Below are positions 11,380-23,084 of a DNA stretch of 64,000 nt, piece after piece. Made by a program: the position numbers and the translations under genes. The stretch lies in the NCBI GenBank assembly GCA_020726505.1, contig JAHLEZ010000014.1, positions 1,426,001 through 1,490,000 of the forward strand. Direction: 5' to 3'. A model generated the notes under the pieces. That model did no database searches and was not told where the DNA came from. It was given only the letters and a program-made list of their open reading frames with translations. Positions within the stretch are counted from its first letter, which is position 1. Every line of letters starts with the position of its first letter. This DNA comes from Leptodontidium sp. MPI-SDFR-AT-0119. Lineage: Eukaryota; Ascomycota; Leotiomycetes; Helotiales; Leptodontidiaceae.

Positions 11380-14300
11380 ATGGATCACGCAGTCCGGCGA
11401 AAGAGGGCGAACTCCAGTCTTCGGCTAACCTCGCTAAAGCGAAAGAAAACAACGGAGCGATTGGATGAGTCCCGAAGTTACGACGACAATGACAACAACG
11501 ACGACAAAAGCGGCCGCATTCTCACCAACGCCCGAAGTTTATTCACAGCTAAGCTACTACCAAGTAGGGACTTGAATTCACTTTCATTTCAGCCACGGTC
11601 AGTGAATTGGGGTGTGCCTGGGCCAACGGTCACGCTTTCGCGAGGCGCTAATAAGAACACCACAAACAGCAACAGCAAAGAGTTCGCTCTTGCAGCTATT
11701 GATCTTGGTGTTGAGAGATTGAATATTGCGACCTCTTCAACATCGCCATATCCTTCTTCCTCTTTTCTCCCCTCGCGATCGCAAAACCTTGCACCACAAC
11801 CACCTTTGCTCCTCAACACAACCACAGCAACGAGCGCGTGGGAGTCATTTCCTGGCTTCACATCTACCTCTACCTCTTCCGCTCCCTTTACCTTTTCCTC
11901 TTTCTTTTCATCTTCCTCGCCCATCTCAACACCAACACACAAGCCCCGACGTCCACGCATCATCACCTCAATGATGTCGCGCCGTGTAGCTAACTTGCCC
12001 ACGGGCAAAGGAGGCGCTCCTATCGTGTTCCCTCCCTTCGTGTCCATGGCCACAAACATCAGCACCGACAGCACCGACTCGCAAAGTTCAGTGCGCACAC
12101 AGGTTCCAGGCTCTTACCACCAGCAGCCCATGGCTCCAGCTCCTCCAGCTCAGGGTACAGGTACAGGTAGAGAGAATGAGCACTACTACGGCCAGATCGA
12201 CAACGGCTCTCTGCCCTTCGCGACTCCCGACCTCAACAGCAGTTCAACTTTCACCAGCATGACCTCCGCAGCCATGGGCAAGGGCTTGAATCCGAATTCG
12301 CGGCCTTTCGCCCCGCCAGGTGAGGGATACGGTTCGCAGTTTGGCTCGCAGTACGGTTCACCTTCCATGGGTCATGTTACGCCAAAGCCTGCTGCTTATG
12401 CTCCTGTCAACGGTGGCTATGCTCCTCTTAACAACGGTTATGCTACCCAGCTCAAGCCTGCTGGGTATGCTCCTCCTCCCAATGGCGCCTATGTCCCTCC
12501 TCAAAGCAAGATGACTGATTACGGCGTCTCTGCGAATAGCGGAAATGGTATTTGGGATCGTAGAGGATCAGTGGGCGGGTACCAACCACAGGTTGGAGGG
12601 AATATGGCTGGATACCCTACTTCGAATCTTTATGGACAAGGAATGGGAGCTGTGCAATACCCTTACGGCACCAATCAGAACGGCGGTCCTCCTCCTCTTC
12701 CATACAATGCTGCTCCGAACACTGCCTCATTCGTTCAGTATGGACAAGGTGCTGGGATCAATGGATATGGATATCAAGGTCCTGGCCAAGTTGATAACGG
12801 TTATGCAAACAGCGCAAACTACTCTGTCGCGAACTCAAATCAAAACTACCCAAACAATCCATATGCCCCCGCTGTCGGTAATGGTTATCAGCCTCAAGGC
12901 CAGACTTGGGGAGGACAGTACCAAGCTCAAGCTCAGTACTCGGGTCAGGCTCCATACGTTCAACCTTCCAACGTCAATCGAGGAAAGTCTGCGTACTACA
13001 AGCCTAACGCGGCTGCTGCTCCCTACAACCCTTCCAATTTGGCAACTGCTCCAGTGGTCAACTACAACCAAGGTAGTCACCCCGAGGCGGAATCTTATGC
13101 TGTCCAGAACGGTGGTCCGGTTCAACCTCCCTCGAGAGTAAACTCCACCAGCCCAACCAAGAGCAAGGCTTCAACCGCCAACTCAACTGTCAACTCCTCA
13201 GCTGAACCATCATCCTCAGTCCCTTCAGTCCACAGCGAGGAGAAGGTGCCAGATCAAGGAAGTCCCACGCCAGTTTCTCGTCGCCTTCAAGAGTTCAGCT
13301 CCGAGCCTCGAAACAGCAGAACCCCAACCCTCAGATCGAGACGTGGGCAAACAGTCGTTCCCTCCACCGACCCAAGCAACAAGCAAGCTATGGTCAACTG
13401 GCTCGAGAACGTCGTCCCAACCCCTCCTCCTAAGATGTTGAGCTTGGATACCACAAATACTAATCTCTCCGGAGGTGACATTCTCGCTCATGCTCAGGCC
13501 GCAGGTGCTACTCTGAACGGAGGAGGTCTTCGCAACGATGCTGATCCCTTCACCGTTTCGCGTCCTACCCCTGTGAAGCCAGCTATCAACCCATTTGCGC
13601 CGCTCCCAGCACATCTCGCTCCTTACATGGGTGGTGGAGGTCTGCTCCCCAAGCCAGCTGTCAGTGCTCCTCTGCGACGTCTGACTGCCAACGGCAAGCC
13701 CGCGATCTCCGATGCTCTCGAGCCCGTCAACCTCCCTTTTGTCGAGTACTGCCGCATGGCTCGCGAGGACACCTGGGGCGTCATCAAGATCAAGAACATC
13801 CCGTACTCTGTCAACCGTCCGGAAGTCCTCGCCTTCCTAGGCCGCAACGCCCGGATCATCAGCGAGCAGGACTTCGAGCCAGTGCATATTGTCATGGAGC
13901 GCGTTACGAGTAAGACGCTGGATTGCTATGTTGAGTTCATCAATTTCAACGAGGCTGTCAATGCGGTTAATCGCTTCGAGACCAATCGTACCGGTGGTCG
14001 TGGTGGAAGACTTGGTCAGAGACATGTGGAGGTTGAGTTGTCGTGCCAGGAGCAGCTCATGCGTGATTTGTTCCCAAAGGCTAAGAATGTTACTTGGTCG
14101 GGCTCGAGGCCGATCATCAAGCCGAGAGATTTGAATGATAAGTATAACTCGGGCTTCCAGGGTTTCATCAGTAAGGAGGAGTTGGTTATGTTGGTCAAGC
14201 ATGTTGAGGCTCCGCAGCGTGTAAGTGGAGATATAATTCTTGAAAGGGTGTAGACACTGACAGTCATAGTCTCCATTCTCCAAGGATTGCCCACAGCGTC

Positions 14301-15013
14301 CATTCGAGTGTCTTATCAGCACCCTGCTCAAGGTATGTACCGAATGCTGGCTTCAGTTCATCTGCCTCTGCTAACTGTCAACAGTATCCTTGGTACATGG
14401 TCGATTACATCACCATCGAGGACCGCAACCAGCTCCACCGAGTCACCCTTCAACTCATCGACCTCTTGCAAGAGCGTATCAGCAGCGAGCATGAGAACAT
14501 CAACCTCACACCTATGCTCCTCAAGCGTGTCTGGCGTGCTGCCCTGAAGTGCCCTGGTTTCTCTCCTTCGATGAAGGATGATATTTGCTGGAAGTGCGGG
14601 ATCGACGAGCAGCTTGCTTCGGAGATGGGTGTTCCTGCTTATCCTGCATTCTGGAAGGATCTCTGGACCATTGGCCCCAAGCCTGGTGCTCCAAGTGACA
14701 TCGTCCTGGTAAGTTCTCCGCTGATATACTCACCATAGCTTTTCTAATAAGCCGCTAGTACTATGCTGCTCTCATCCGTGAGACGGTCGGAGCAAAGGCC
14801 GAATTGACACTCGCTCAGAAGGCCGCAAAGGGCCACCAGAGCGCACAACCAAGCCTCTTCGGCGAACTCGTCAAGCTCATCGACCTTCCCAAGAACAGCG
14901 AGGAGTTCCAGAACTTGACTCTGTCCCAGTGTGCCGATGCTGAATGGGCTGCGATCGAGCAGGCTTTACGCCGAGCTTTGACTCCTGCTTTGACTGCTGG
15001 ACCCAGTGCTTAG
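11380..15013 (+). CDS. RRM RNA-binding protein with Tyr/Gly/Gln/Asn-rich low-complexity region
   Basis: Exons 11380-14220, 14270-14332, 14385-14708 and 14759-15013 join in frame to 1160 aa. All three introns have clean GTAAGT/GTATGT donors and AG acceptors. Residues ~247-545 are a repetitive region rich in Tyr, Gly, Asn, Gln and Pro (GYAPLNNGY, GYGYQGPGQ), which looks prion-like. An RRM follows at ~797-895: WGVIKIKNIPYSVNR is RNP2-like and LDCYVEFINFNEAVNAVN is RNP1-like, though divergent at the aromatic positions. A conserved C-terminal region (YPWYMVDYITIEDRNQLHR onward) is spread over the last three exons. The first ~197 residues are Ser/Thr-rich low complexity, so the ATG at 11971 (MMSRRVANLPTGKGG) is an equally good start (963 aa). 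Likely a cytoplasmic or granule-associated RNA-binding protein; this role is inferred. Confidence 0.85.
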
Positions 15014-18000
15014 GTGACTCCCATCAGTCAGGCCTTTGCACATTCATCCACCCATCCATGCATATTCGCACCTTGACTAGACTACCTATCATCTTTCAAC
15101 AACAGTCCGACTGCATACTCATATATGCCAGTCTTCTGGTGTTTTTCGAAAAAGGGACCGCTGGCTCGAAGCGATCGATTGATCCGATTAACAACATTTG
15201 CAAACAAACAACCTGCTTGCGATAACAGTCAATCACATGTCTTGGTGCACACACTTGCCCGATCTGCTTGATAACTCCGTCGGATCACTTCGCCGGTCAG
15301 CATCCGGCGCATACATTTGTCTTCTTCTCATCCACATGGCTGAGAGCGTTCTTCCTTTTCTTTGCTTTCTGCTTTTTCTTTGACGAGATTCTGATGATTC
15401 ATGAAGCATATCTTACGGGTGTTGTGGTTTGGTTGCCTACGTGGTACACAGCCAGTGGGCGCGGAGAAGAAAATACTTCTCTTCTTCTTTTGATTTGGCG
15501 TATAATCGATCGTATGGGTGGGTTATGAGCGGAACAAGCATACGATGGTGATGACTGACGATGGGATGGATATTTGAGGGGTCGTTATGCGGACAAAATT
15601 GATAAAGATGATGATTGACGATTGACGATTGATTGATGATTGAGCAGCAGCATCAGCAGCAGGTTTTGATAGCGGAACACAACTAAATCAAAACATTGCT
15701 GCTTGTCCCTTAAGGGCGCCGTATGAACGGATAATAAAATTCTTCTTGAAAAATATTGAAGATGCGATGCTTGGAATGTAGTGCAGTATCAATGTATTCA
15801 GTACTGTGAGAAGCGCAAAGTCAAGAGTCGCGAGCGGCTTCCTACATTGAATATTGTGAGGACTTTTCCAAGTTAGGAGTACTACTCCTCTCCCTTCTGA
15901 CAAGCAGTGCAACTAGCACTAAAGCAAGTAACTGGAACGCGTATCTCACCTCACAAGTAAGTAGGTATCGGAATCACTGATATCCTCAAACGCACGCAGT
16001 AGTTGAAGCCTGTCTTGTCACTTCCCAACTTTCCAGCCTCCACATCGCATGCATACACCCAATCTTCCACTAGAAGATGAGAGCAGCACCGATACATGAA
16101 ACGAGAATACACGGCATACCATGGTAAGATAACAGGATTCGATACCAATTCCAATGCCAACAGGGTCGTTAATATAAGTGAGATTGATGAAGTGTGATGT
16201 GTGGTGGTGAGGAAACTTCGTCATTTCCCAGCCGTGAGGTTCCTGAAAGTTGAAACCCCCATTTCGGCGCCACTCGCTGGAAGGTGCTGCAAGTGAGCCA
16301 AGCAAGCACGTGCTTGAATAGGTGAGAATTGCAAGCTATCCTCATTCTCAAGAGAAAACGGAATCAAATAGCAAGCGTTATTCATATCTACCCCTTTTTA
16401 AACATTTATCAGTTTCACAAGTTACGAATCTCAAAGAATAAATCGAAGTGGATAACAACCACGTTCCAATTCCCTAGCCCCCTTAAAAAAGGTGGCCGAT
16501 TTTGGCGAGATACCCAAATGTAACTTTATAGTGTTTTAAGCCACAACATTCTAATAGATTAGCAATTGAAATTGGAGAGGATGTAAAATAGCCATTTTAG
16601 AAGTGATTGCAACGACGAATTTCAATTTATATCGTTAGGGTGTTGCAAAGGTCATCCCTCAAGACCTTGAGTTTGGTGTTCCGCACGTGCCTTAATCGGC
16701 CATCTTTTTCGTCACCCGATAGCCCCCCTATGAGGCTGAGGCTCTTCCTTCTCCCGGTACCCGGCTTCTCCGTTGAAGCGAGCTGCGAGCGAAAGAAACG
16801 AACTCGGCCATTCCGTTCCATTCCATACTGGGCAGTGTTCGGAAAAACCAAGCCTTTTCTTTCTATTTATTTATTTATTTAATGGGGCGGCCGTGTTCGT
16901 CTGTTCATCTGTCCGTTCGTCTCTATTCGGGCTCTTGGGCCGAACGTCAATTAATATACTGGGGACGCATGGGCAAGGTTTCGCTGTTTCAAAACACTCT
17001 TGGCAACGTTGACAGCCCGGCCCAGCACAGCACGACAGTGACGAGGAGGTCGGGCGGTCTGGCCTGGCCTTGATGGAGACCGAGGATGCATGTCCGGTCG
17101 AAGCCGAATGGATGGCCAGGTGCATGGGACGAGCCTTTTGGCTGGCTTGGATCATAAGACGGATCATATTGTCGGGCTGGGAGAGAGGGAGGGCAGGGCA
17201 GGGCTGGGGAGAGAATGGAGTGGAGGAAGTGGCGAGAGAAGTTCGTGACTTGAGTTTTGTCTTGGGTTGAGTGAGAACGGAGGACGAAGGAATGTCAGCA
17301 GTAGATAGAGTAAGACAGAATCCGAATCAGACTCAGAAAATGAGATCATAATGTGATGATGTACGGAGGTATGTGATGACTGCAGCCAGCTGGAATGATT
17401 AAGCACCAGTAGCAGCTGGGCGTTAAGAAACAAGAGCCTCTACCTGTAACTACTGTGACTTGGGATGACCTCGTCGCACCCCTCGTGAGGCTGGATAGCA
17501 TGAACATCGATAGGAACTGGCTGTGCCCCCCGCCGTGCCCCTCCCTCTCACCATCCAATCCGAGGCGGTGTTTGCTGTTTCCCCTGAATCCGCATGTTTG
17601 TGTGTGTGTATTCTGTTCTGTTCCTGTTCTGTTCCTTGCAGGGGGCTGGGCTGAGAGAGAACAAAAGCAGCATCAACCTCGCTTGAGGAAACACATCATT
17701 TCAGAATACTTTAATTATTGAGATTGTTGATAAATATTGCTTGTTAAGTGGAAAGTGGTGATGAAGAGAGAAATTATTGATCATGTCTACTTTGGAAGGA
17801 CCTTGAATACTTACCTACTCTCGGACCGTAGGTACTGTAGCATAACCTTGATGAAAGATCGAAAGAATCTTGCAGGATGATTGATTTCCAACTGCACTGC
17901 ACTGCAATGCAGCATTCAGCTCCCACCTGCACTCCTCACTCACTCATCCCACTGTCACAGTGCCGCTTTTCTCATCCATCCATCCATCCATCCATCCATC

Positions 18001-19623
18001 CACTGCAAGGCACCACGCACACTTCGTTCGTTTCTCCCTCTCGAAACAAGATGCAGCCACTCACAAACCCAGATCTCGAGCTTGGCGGTAGATCTGACGG
18101 AAGCGCCACCGAGGCCCGGGGCCACTGGGAACCCTTGCAGCCAACCATCCTTCCGGTCCTTGAACTCTTGGAGCCCCTGAATGAATTGCTGCAATATCAC
18201 TCGCTGAGCCGACGACATCTGGACACCGCCGATGCGAGAGTACGTAGCTGCATCCGTACTGCAGAGTCCTGAATGGTCTGCCCTGCCCTGATCCAGAAGC
18301 TGGCGAGCTGGCGAGGTCTTGATGATAGGCCCTCGGTCACTCGCGGATGAACACAGCTGCTTCTGGCCCAAGGGGCTGGTTGCCAGTGGTTGGCATGCAG
18401 GCAGGCATGCTACATACAGTAGCTGCTGGCTCGATCGTATCTGAACCCCTCGAGATTTTCTCTCTTCTCCACGACATCTCGCTGTCGGCCGAGATCCCCT
18501 CATCTTCCTCTCCTTCCCCTTCTCCTTCTCCCTCCCCATTCATTCCATTTGAAAGATTCGCATTTTCCTGCTTGGCATTGTTCTCATTCATTGCTTGCTT
18601 GCTTGCACGCTCGCTCGATCTCGCTGGCGGAGTCAAAAGTCGTGTTGATCCCGACAGTCATTTTGCTTGGAAACATCTGCTTTCCCATTCACCTTTGCAT
18701 TCATAGAATTCCTGCCAAGTTTCTTCGCTTTGCCTCAAGACAAGATAGACAGACCATCTGCTGGCCAGCATCACATCATACTCTACTCCCTTCACGCCGC
18801 ATCGCATCACATCAATCACATCAATCACCGCCACCAACATAAACTCATATCTTTCTGATACGATAAACGCGTACCAAGACTTCCATTTGCGAATCCCTAC
18901 ACCACGCTCGAACCACCTCCTAAACGAACCCACCAGGAATCTGATACCAAGAATCACCAAGCATCCGGAGACTGTACCGAAAGCGCGTGGAAGTTCCCCA
19001 CCACCAACCTCAAATAAAGTGCGCAATTCACTTCCCGACCCACCTCAACAGCCACCATTTCACTTTCATGAAAAGGATTCCCCAAAGCGGAAGCGAAACT
19101 CTCCCATAAGATCTGGCGCCGATCCTCTTCTGCGAGCTTTGGTCTTCCTACTCTCTCAGGCGTCCCTTCGTTTACCCTCAACACACCGGCCACTCACAAC
19201 GGTCATCACATTCGTTCAATTCATAGTCCTGGAGACAGTTCATTCGTTTCACTGCTCTTCGGTTCTTGGATTTCATCAAAACAAAAACGTTGTCACTCTT
19301 TCAGACCTAGTACAAACACCAGCAGCCAAGACAGTCAGACAATGCTATTTATTCACAAACGCATTTCTTTGTTATTCGATCGTCAACAATAGAACAAAGA
19401 ACTTGAATAAGCCTTTTAAGCTCGTGGCCCCGCCAAGGTATGTGTTCATAATTTTTTCACGATCCAATTCTCGAATCTTCACAATAGCAAGCGACAATAT
19501 CAACCCGCAGGCTCTTCTAGAACCCCGCACCTAACAAAGCATACAGATCTACATAAAACTCTTTTTCGATTCTCGAGTCCTGTCTCTTGCAAACAAAAGA
19601 AAATCCCAAACTATACCAACATC
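15014..19623. other. 4.6-kb gap: 3' flank of RRM gene and long leader of ferric reductase gene
   Basis: I see no conserved protein here. The gap has poly-pyrimidine and GAT-rich tracts, a CCAT run (17972-18001), a CTTCTC tract (about 18505-18540) and many short frames. The last ~750 bases are C/T- and A-rich with no purine bias, typical of a long fungal 5' leader. They contain a 648-nt open frame (18887-19534) that lacks an ATG at its beginning and resembles no family I know. Confidence 0.45.
17972..18001 (+). repeat. CCAT tetranucleotide microsatellite
   Basis: About seven uninterrupted TCCA/CCAT units. Shorter copies of the same tetramer occur at 21843-21855, 29816-29826, 29964-29976 and 57684-57703, always outside genes. 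Confidence 0.9.
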
Positions 19624-21462
19624 ATGGCATCTCATCATGTACACCAGCTCCTCCACACGGGGACTCAAGTCGTCGCCCGCGCTTCCCATACCAATGATAC
19701 GGAAGCACCCCAGGGAACGATCGCGCCCTACGCAACTCTGCTCAACGGTGTGAACCAGCCCATGAACAATATGTACCGGATATCGTCTTGGTGGAGTCTG
19801 GGCGTGCTGGCTATGCTCATACTTACCATCCGATTATCGCAAAGGATCAACGCACATATACGGCACGTGTCAGCAATGGGGAAAACAGTACAGACATTCT
19901 GGGCAAAGAACTCATCGCCATTATGGAAATTCAAGAAGTATCTCCTGTACGCACCCTTGGTCAACAAGCGACACAACAGAGAGTTCAGGCTCTCTGCGGC
20001 AATGAACATGGGAACCCTCCCATCCAGATTTCATTCGATCTTGATCTTCCTGTACTTGGCTAGCAACCTCGGATACACACTCCAACTCGACTGGAGTCAA
20101 AAGAACCATTACAAAGTTGTGGCCGAGTTACGTGGGAGGTCCGGCATGCTGTCGGTGATTAACATGATCCCCCTCATCATCTTTGCGGGCCGCAACAACC
20201 CGCTCATCCCCATCCTCCAAATCAGTTTTGATACCTACAATCTCATGCACAGATGGCTTGGTCGTATCGTCATTTTCATGGCCGTCCTTCACACTTGGTG
20301 CTGGGGATATGTCAAGTACAAGGCGGTAGGGTGGTCTGGACTCTTTCACCAACTTAATGTGGACCCTTTCGCAACCTGGGGTATGATCGGTACTGTTGCC
20401 ATGATCATCATCTTCATTTCCGCCTTCTCTCCAGTCCGTCACGCCTTCTACGAGACCTTCCTGGACGTCCACATCATCATGGCCGCCTTCGCACTCGGCG
20501 GAACCTGGATCCACTGCCAAGTAGCACATCTCCCACCTCTTCCCTACATCCAGGCTACCTGTATGCTATGGGCATGTGAGCGTGTCTACCGCCTGGTCGT
20601 CCTTCTCCGAGCCAACTACTCTTCCAATGGATGGACCTACGCCACCGTCGAGGCCCTTCCAGGAGATGCATGCAGAGTCACAATGCACCTCCCAAAGAAG
20701 ATGCATATCAATCCCGGCTGCCACGCCTACCTTCGCTTCCTTAACATCAACCCCTTGGAGTGCCACCCGTTCTCAATTGCATGGGTCGAGCACAAGGCCG
20801 CTCGTGGATCTCTGCCCGTGTCCGAGAAGAATGACGAGATCATGCTCCGCGACAAAGACCTCGTCACCGACGTCTCCTTCGTCATCGGCGCCCAGACCGG
20901 CTTCACCAGAAAGCTATTCAACAAAGCCAACGCCTGCTCGCCACGCTTCCTGACTCTCAAAGCCGCGATGGAAGGGCCGTACGCGGGCCACCACTCCCTC
21001 GACTCCTACGGGCACGTCGTCCTCTTCGCCGGCGCAACCGGAATCACGCATCAAATCGGCTTCACCAAGCACCTCATCAACGGTTTCAACGACGGCTCCA
21101 TCGCAACCCGCAAGATCACCCTCGTCTGGATCGTCCGCGACTCCGAGCACCTCGAATGGGTCCGCCCATGGATGGACCAGATCCTCCGTCTCCCAGGTCG
21201 CAGAGACTGCCTTACCATCAAGCTGTTCGTCACGCGACCTAAGAACCCACGGGAAATTATCTCGCCCAGCAACACGGTGCAGATGTTCCCTGGACGCCCG
21301 AACATCAAGCTCATCATGGAGGGCGAGGTCAAGGAGCAGTGCGGCGCTATGGCCGTCACGGTCTGCGGGCCGGGCGGTCTGGCTGATAATGTGAGAGAGG
21401 CGGTGCTGGATGTCCAGGAGGATGGAGTGGTGGATTTCATTGAGGAGTCTTTCACGTGGTGA
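19624..21462 (+). CDS. FRE-type ferric/metallo-reductase transmembrane protein
   Basis: A single-exon 612-aa flavocytochrome. A multi-pass membrane domain contains two His pairs for two hemes: H209 (MHRWLGR) with H223 (LHTW), and H283 (DVHIIMA) with H297 (WIHC), each pair 14 residues apart. A FAD-binding domain follows with ECHPFSIAW at ~380. The NADPH-binding part has GATGITHQ at ~470 and VCGPGGLADNV near 581. All catalytic motifs are present. The protein would move electrons from cytosolic NADPH across the membrane to Fe(III) or Cu(II) chelates. The ferric-reductase-like heme spacing and the absence of EF-hands argue against an NADPH oxidase of the NoxB/Nox5 kind. The absence of introns and a very long upstream region are notable. 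Confidence 0.9.
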   Translation: MASHHVHQLLHTGTQVVARASHTNDTEAPQGTIAPYATLLNGVNQPMNNMYRISSWWSLGVLAMLILTIRLSQRINAHIRHVSAMGKTVQTFWAKNSSPLWKFKKYLLYAPLVNKRHNREFRLSAAMNMGTLPSRFHSILIFLYLASNLGYTLQLDWSQKNHYKVVAELRGRSGMLSVINMIPLIIFAGRNNPLIPILQISFDTYNLMHRWLGRIVIFMAVLHTWCWGYVKYKAVGWSGLFHQLNVDPFATWGMIGTVAMIIIFISAFSPVRHAFYETFLDVHIIMAAFALGGTWIHCQVAHLPPLPYIQATCMLWACERVYRLVVLLRANYSSNGWTYATVEALPGDACRVTMHLPKKMHINPGCHAYLRFLNINPLECHPFSIAWVEHKAARGSLPVSEKNDEIMLRDKDLVTDVSFVIGAQTGFTRKLFNKANACSPRFLTLKAAMEGPYAGHHSLDSYGHVVLFAGATGITHQIGFTKHLINGFNDGSIATRKITLVWIVRDSEHLEWVRPWMDQILRLPGRRDCLTIKLFVTRPKNPREIISPSNTVQMFPGRPNIKLIMEGEVKEQCGAMAVTVCGPGGLADNVREAVLDVQEDGVVDFIEESFTW

Positions 21463-23084
21463 TGGGAACTCATGATCACACTCGCATTCTCTCTCTATCT
21501 CTCGATCCACCTCCATCTATCGACGAACGACCTAATTGATGGCTTGATGGCAAAGGTTCGAATAACTAATGCGGCGAAGCGCGCACGGCAAGCAAGCGAA
21601 GGCGTAAGGAAAGGAAGGGTACCACCTACAATGAGGAAGGGGGGAAGGGAAGCGTCGGCCGGTCAGGAGGAAGGGGGTCGACCAATAACAACAACATTTC
21701 ATGCACATAATTTTTTTTCTCATGGAGAGAAGCGTTTAAACTTTTAAACGTTCCTCGCTGTCTAGACCACTTGTATTATAAGACGTTTCATTTTTGCACA
21801 TAGAAAGAGAGTGAGGGGGAGGGAGAAGGAGAGGGGAAGAATAGATGGATGGATGGAGTAAACTTGTAGATAGGATTGGAATGCCGTGTTTATAAATCGG
21901 ATACCCACCACATACCTGGTAACATTTTTGTTTTGTTTGATTTTCTTTCGTGATCATTCTCTGATTTAGTGATTCGTGATTTGGGTGATCTTGGTTTTCC
22001 TACGTATGAATAGTGTATGTGTGTACGTCTTGTCGTAAGTACTGTACGTGGTGAGCGAGTAAGTACGTCAGTTGTGATTTGTCTGGACTTTCATACCTAA
22101 TTCAAGCATGGCACGGCATTGCATTGCATCACATGTGCAGTGTGACCCATCTCTACTACCTTATATTCCCATATCGAAAGTACTTATTGGTCCTCAAGCC
22201 CGATACATGTACGAAAAGTATCACGACCACCGACCTTATGGAGCAGCAACAACAACGTACAAGCACGTGGCAGACCAACGATCCCATCCCATCCCTCTCC
22301 TCCTCCCCCCCTCGCCTCGCCTCCTGCTACCCAATCATATCTCGATACCAGAATTCGGAGCCACCAAGAACGGAAAAGCCCGTTGGTGGGAAGGTGGGAT
22401 GAGAGGACAGAGCAGGATTCGGAAGTTCTCCGCATGCACTGCGGGTACTCAGAGGTCACGTCGGATTTGTCGGGTCCGCACACGCATCACATAGTGTTGT
22501 GAGACTGCCTGGGGGTGGTTTATTAAACTATTGGATGGGTGGGTTATTGAATGGGGAGGGAGGGTATATTAATTGGCAGATTAGTCGTTGGATTTTTGTT
22601 TCAATTTTTTTTATATTTTTGAAAAGATTTAAAGCAAGAAAGCCGCCTTGTTTGTGTTTTGGTGAAGTGAAGTGAAGTAAGTACCTTGGTAAAGGCGGAA
22701 TGTTTGCCCAGGTGGGCGGGTAGACGCTTAAATGGCAGGCACGCCGCTGGCAGTGAAATGCAGTCGCCCCCGCCCTTCGGAAGGCAAAGGCACTTGCACT
22801 TGCACAGTCAGTGGCAGTAGTGGGCTCTCGGCTTAAAAACAATTTTGGGTGACTCAATACCGTTTGTGACCAGTGAAACTCTGAACAACTCACCTGCATT
22901 TGCACACAAAGCCTTTTTACTTCGTGGCGCCCGTTTTTGTGCAACCGTCGGTTACTCTTAAAAGAATACCTACTTATTCAAGCCAGACGATTTTATCAGG
23001 AAATCTACTTTAGAGTGTCTGGACAAAAAAGCAAGTTCGATCTTTTTTCCTGCACCCCATTGACCCCGCCATCGGAACATCAAC
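21463..23084. other. intergenic, 3' flank of reductase gene and LEU4 promoter
   Basis: No gene is supported. The region contains GGAT units at about 21843-21855, a TACTGTA heptamer at 22040, GTAC-rich sequence (about 22010-22070) and an AT-rich stretch near 22560-22640. I looked for a CCGGNNCCGG-type Leu3 site upstream of LEU4 and did not find a convincing one. Confidence 0.45.

Noticed and set aside
13837..14331. 164-codon minus-strand frame
   Set aside because: It is the antisense of the RRM exon, whose plus-strand frame is clearly conserved.
17955..18539. 194-codon minus-strand frame
   Set aside because: It is built on the CCAT microsatellite and simple CT tracts, with no family resemblance.
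18887..19534. 215-codon plus frame before the ferric reductase
   Set aside because: It does not begin with ATG, is not in frame with the reductase and has leader-like base composition. Kept only as a finding.
20914..21516. 200-codon minus-strand frame rich in Glu/Asp/Val
   Set aside because: It is the antisense of the NADPH-binding half of the ferric reductase.
22690..23084. Leu3-type regulatory site upstream of LEU4
   Set aside because: Only CCG-N5-CGG-like arrangements were seen; the spacing of the known CCGGNNCCGG site is not matched.
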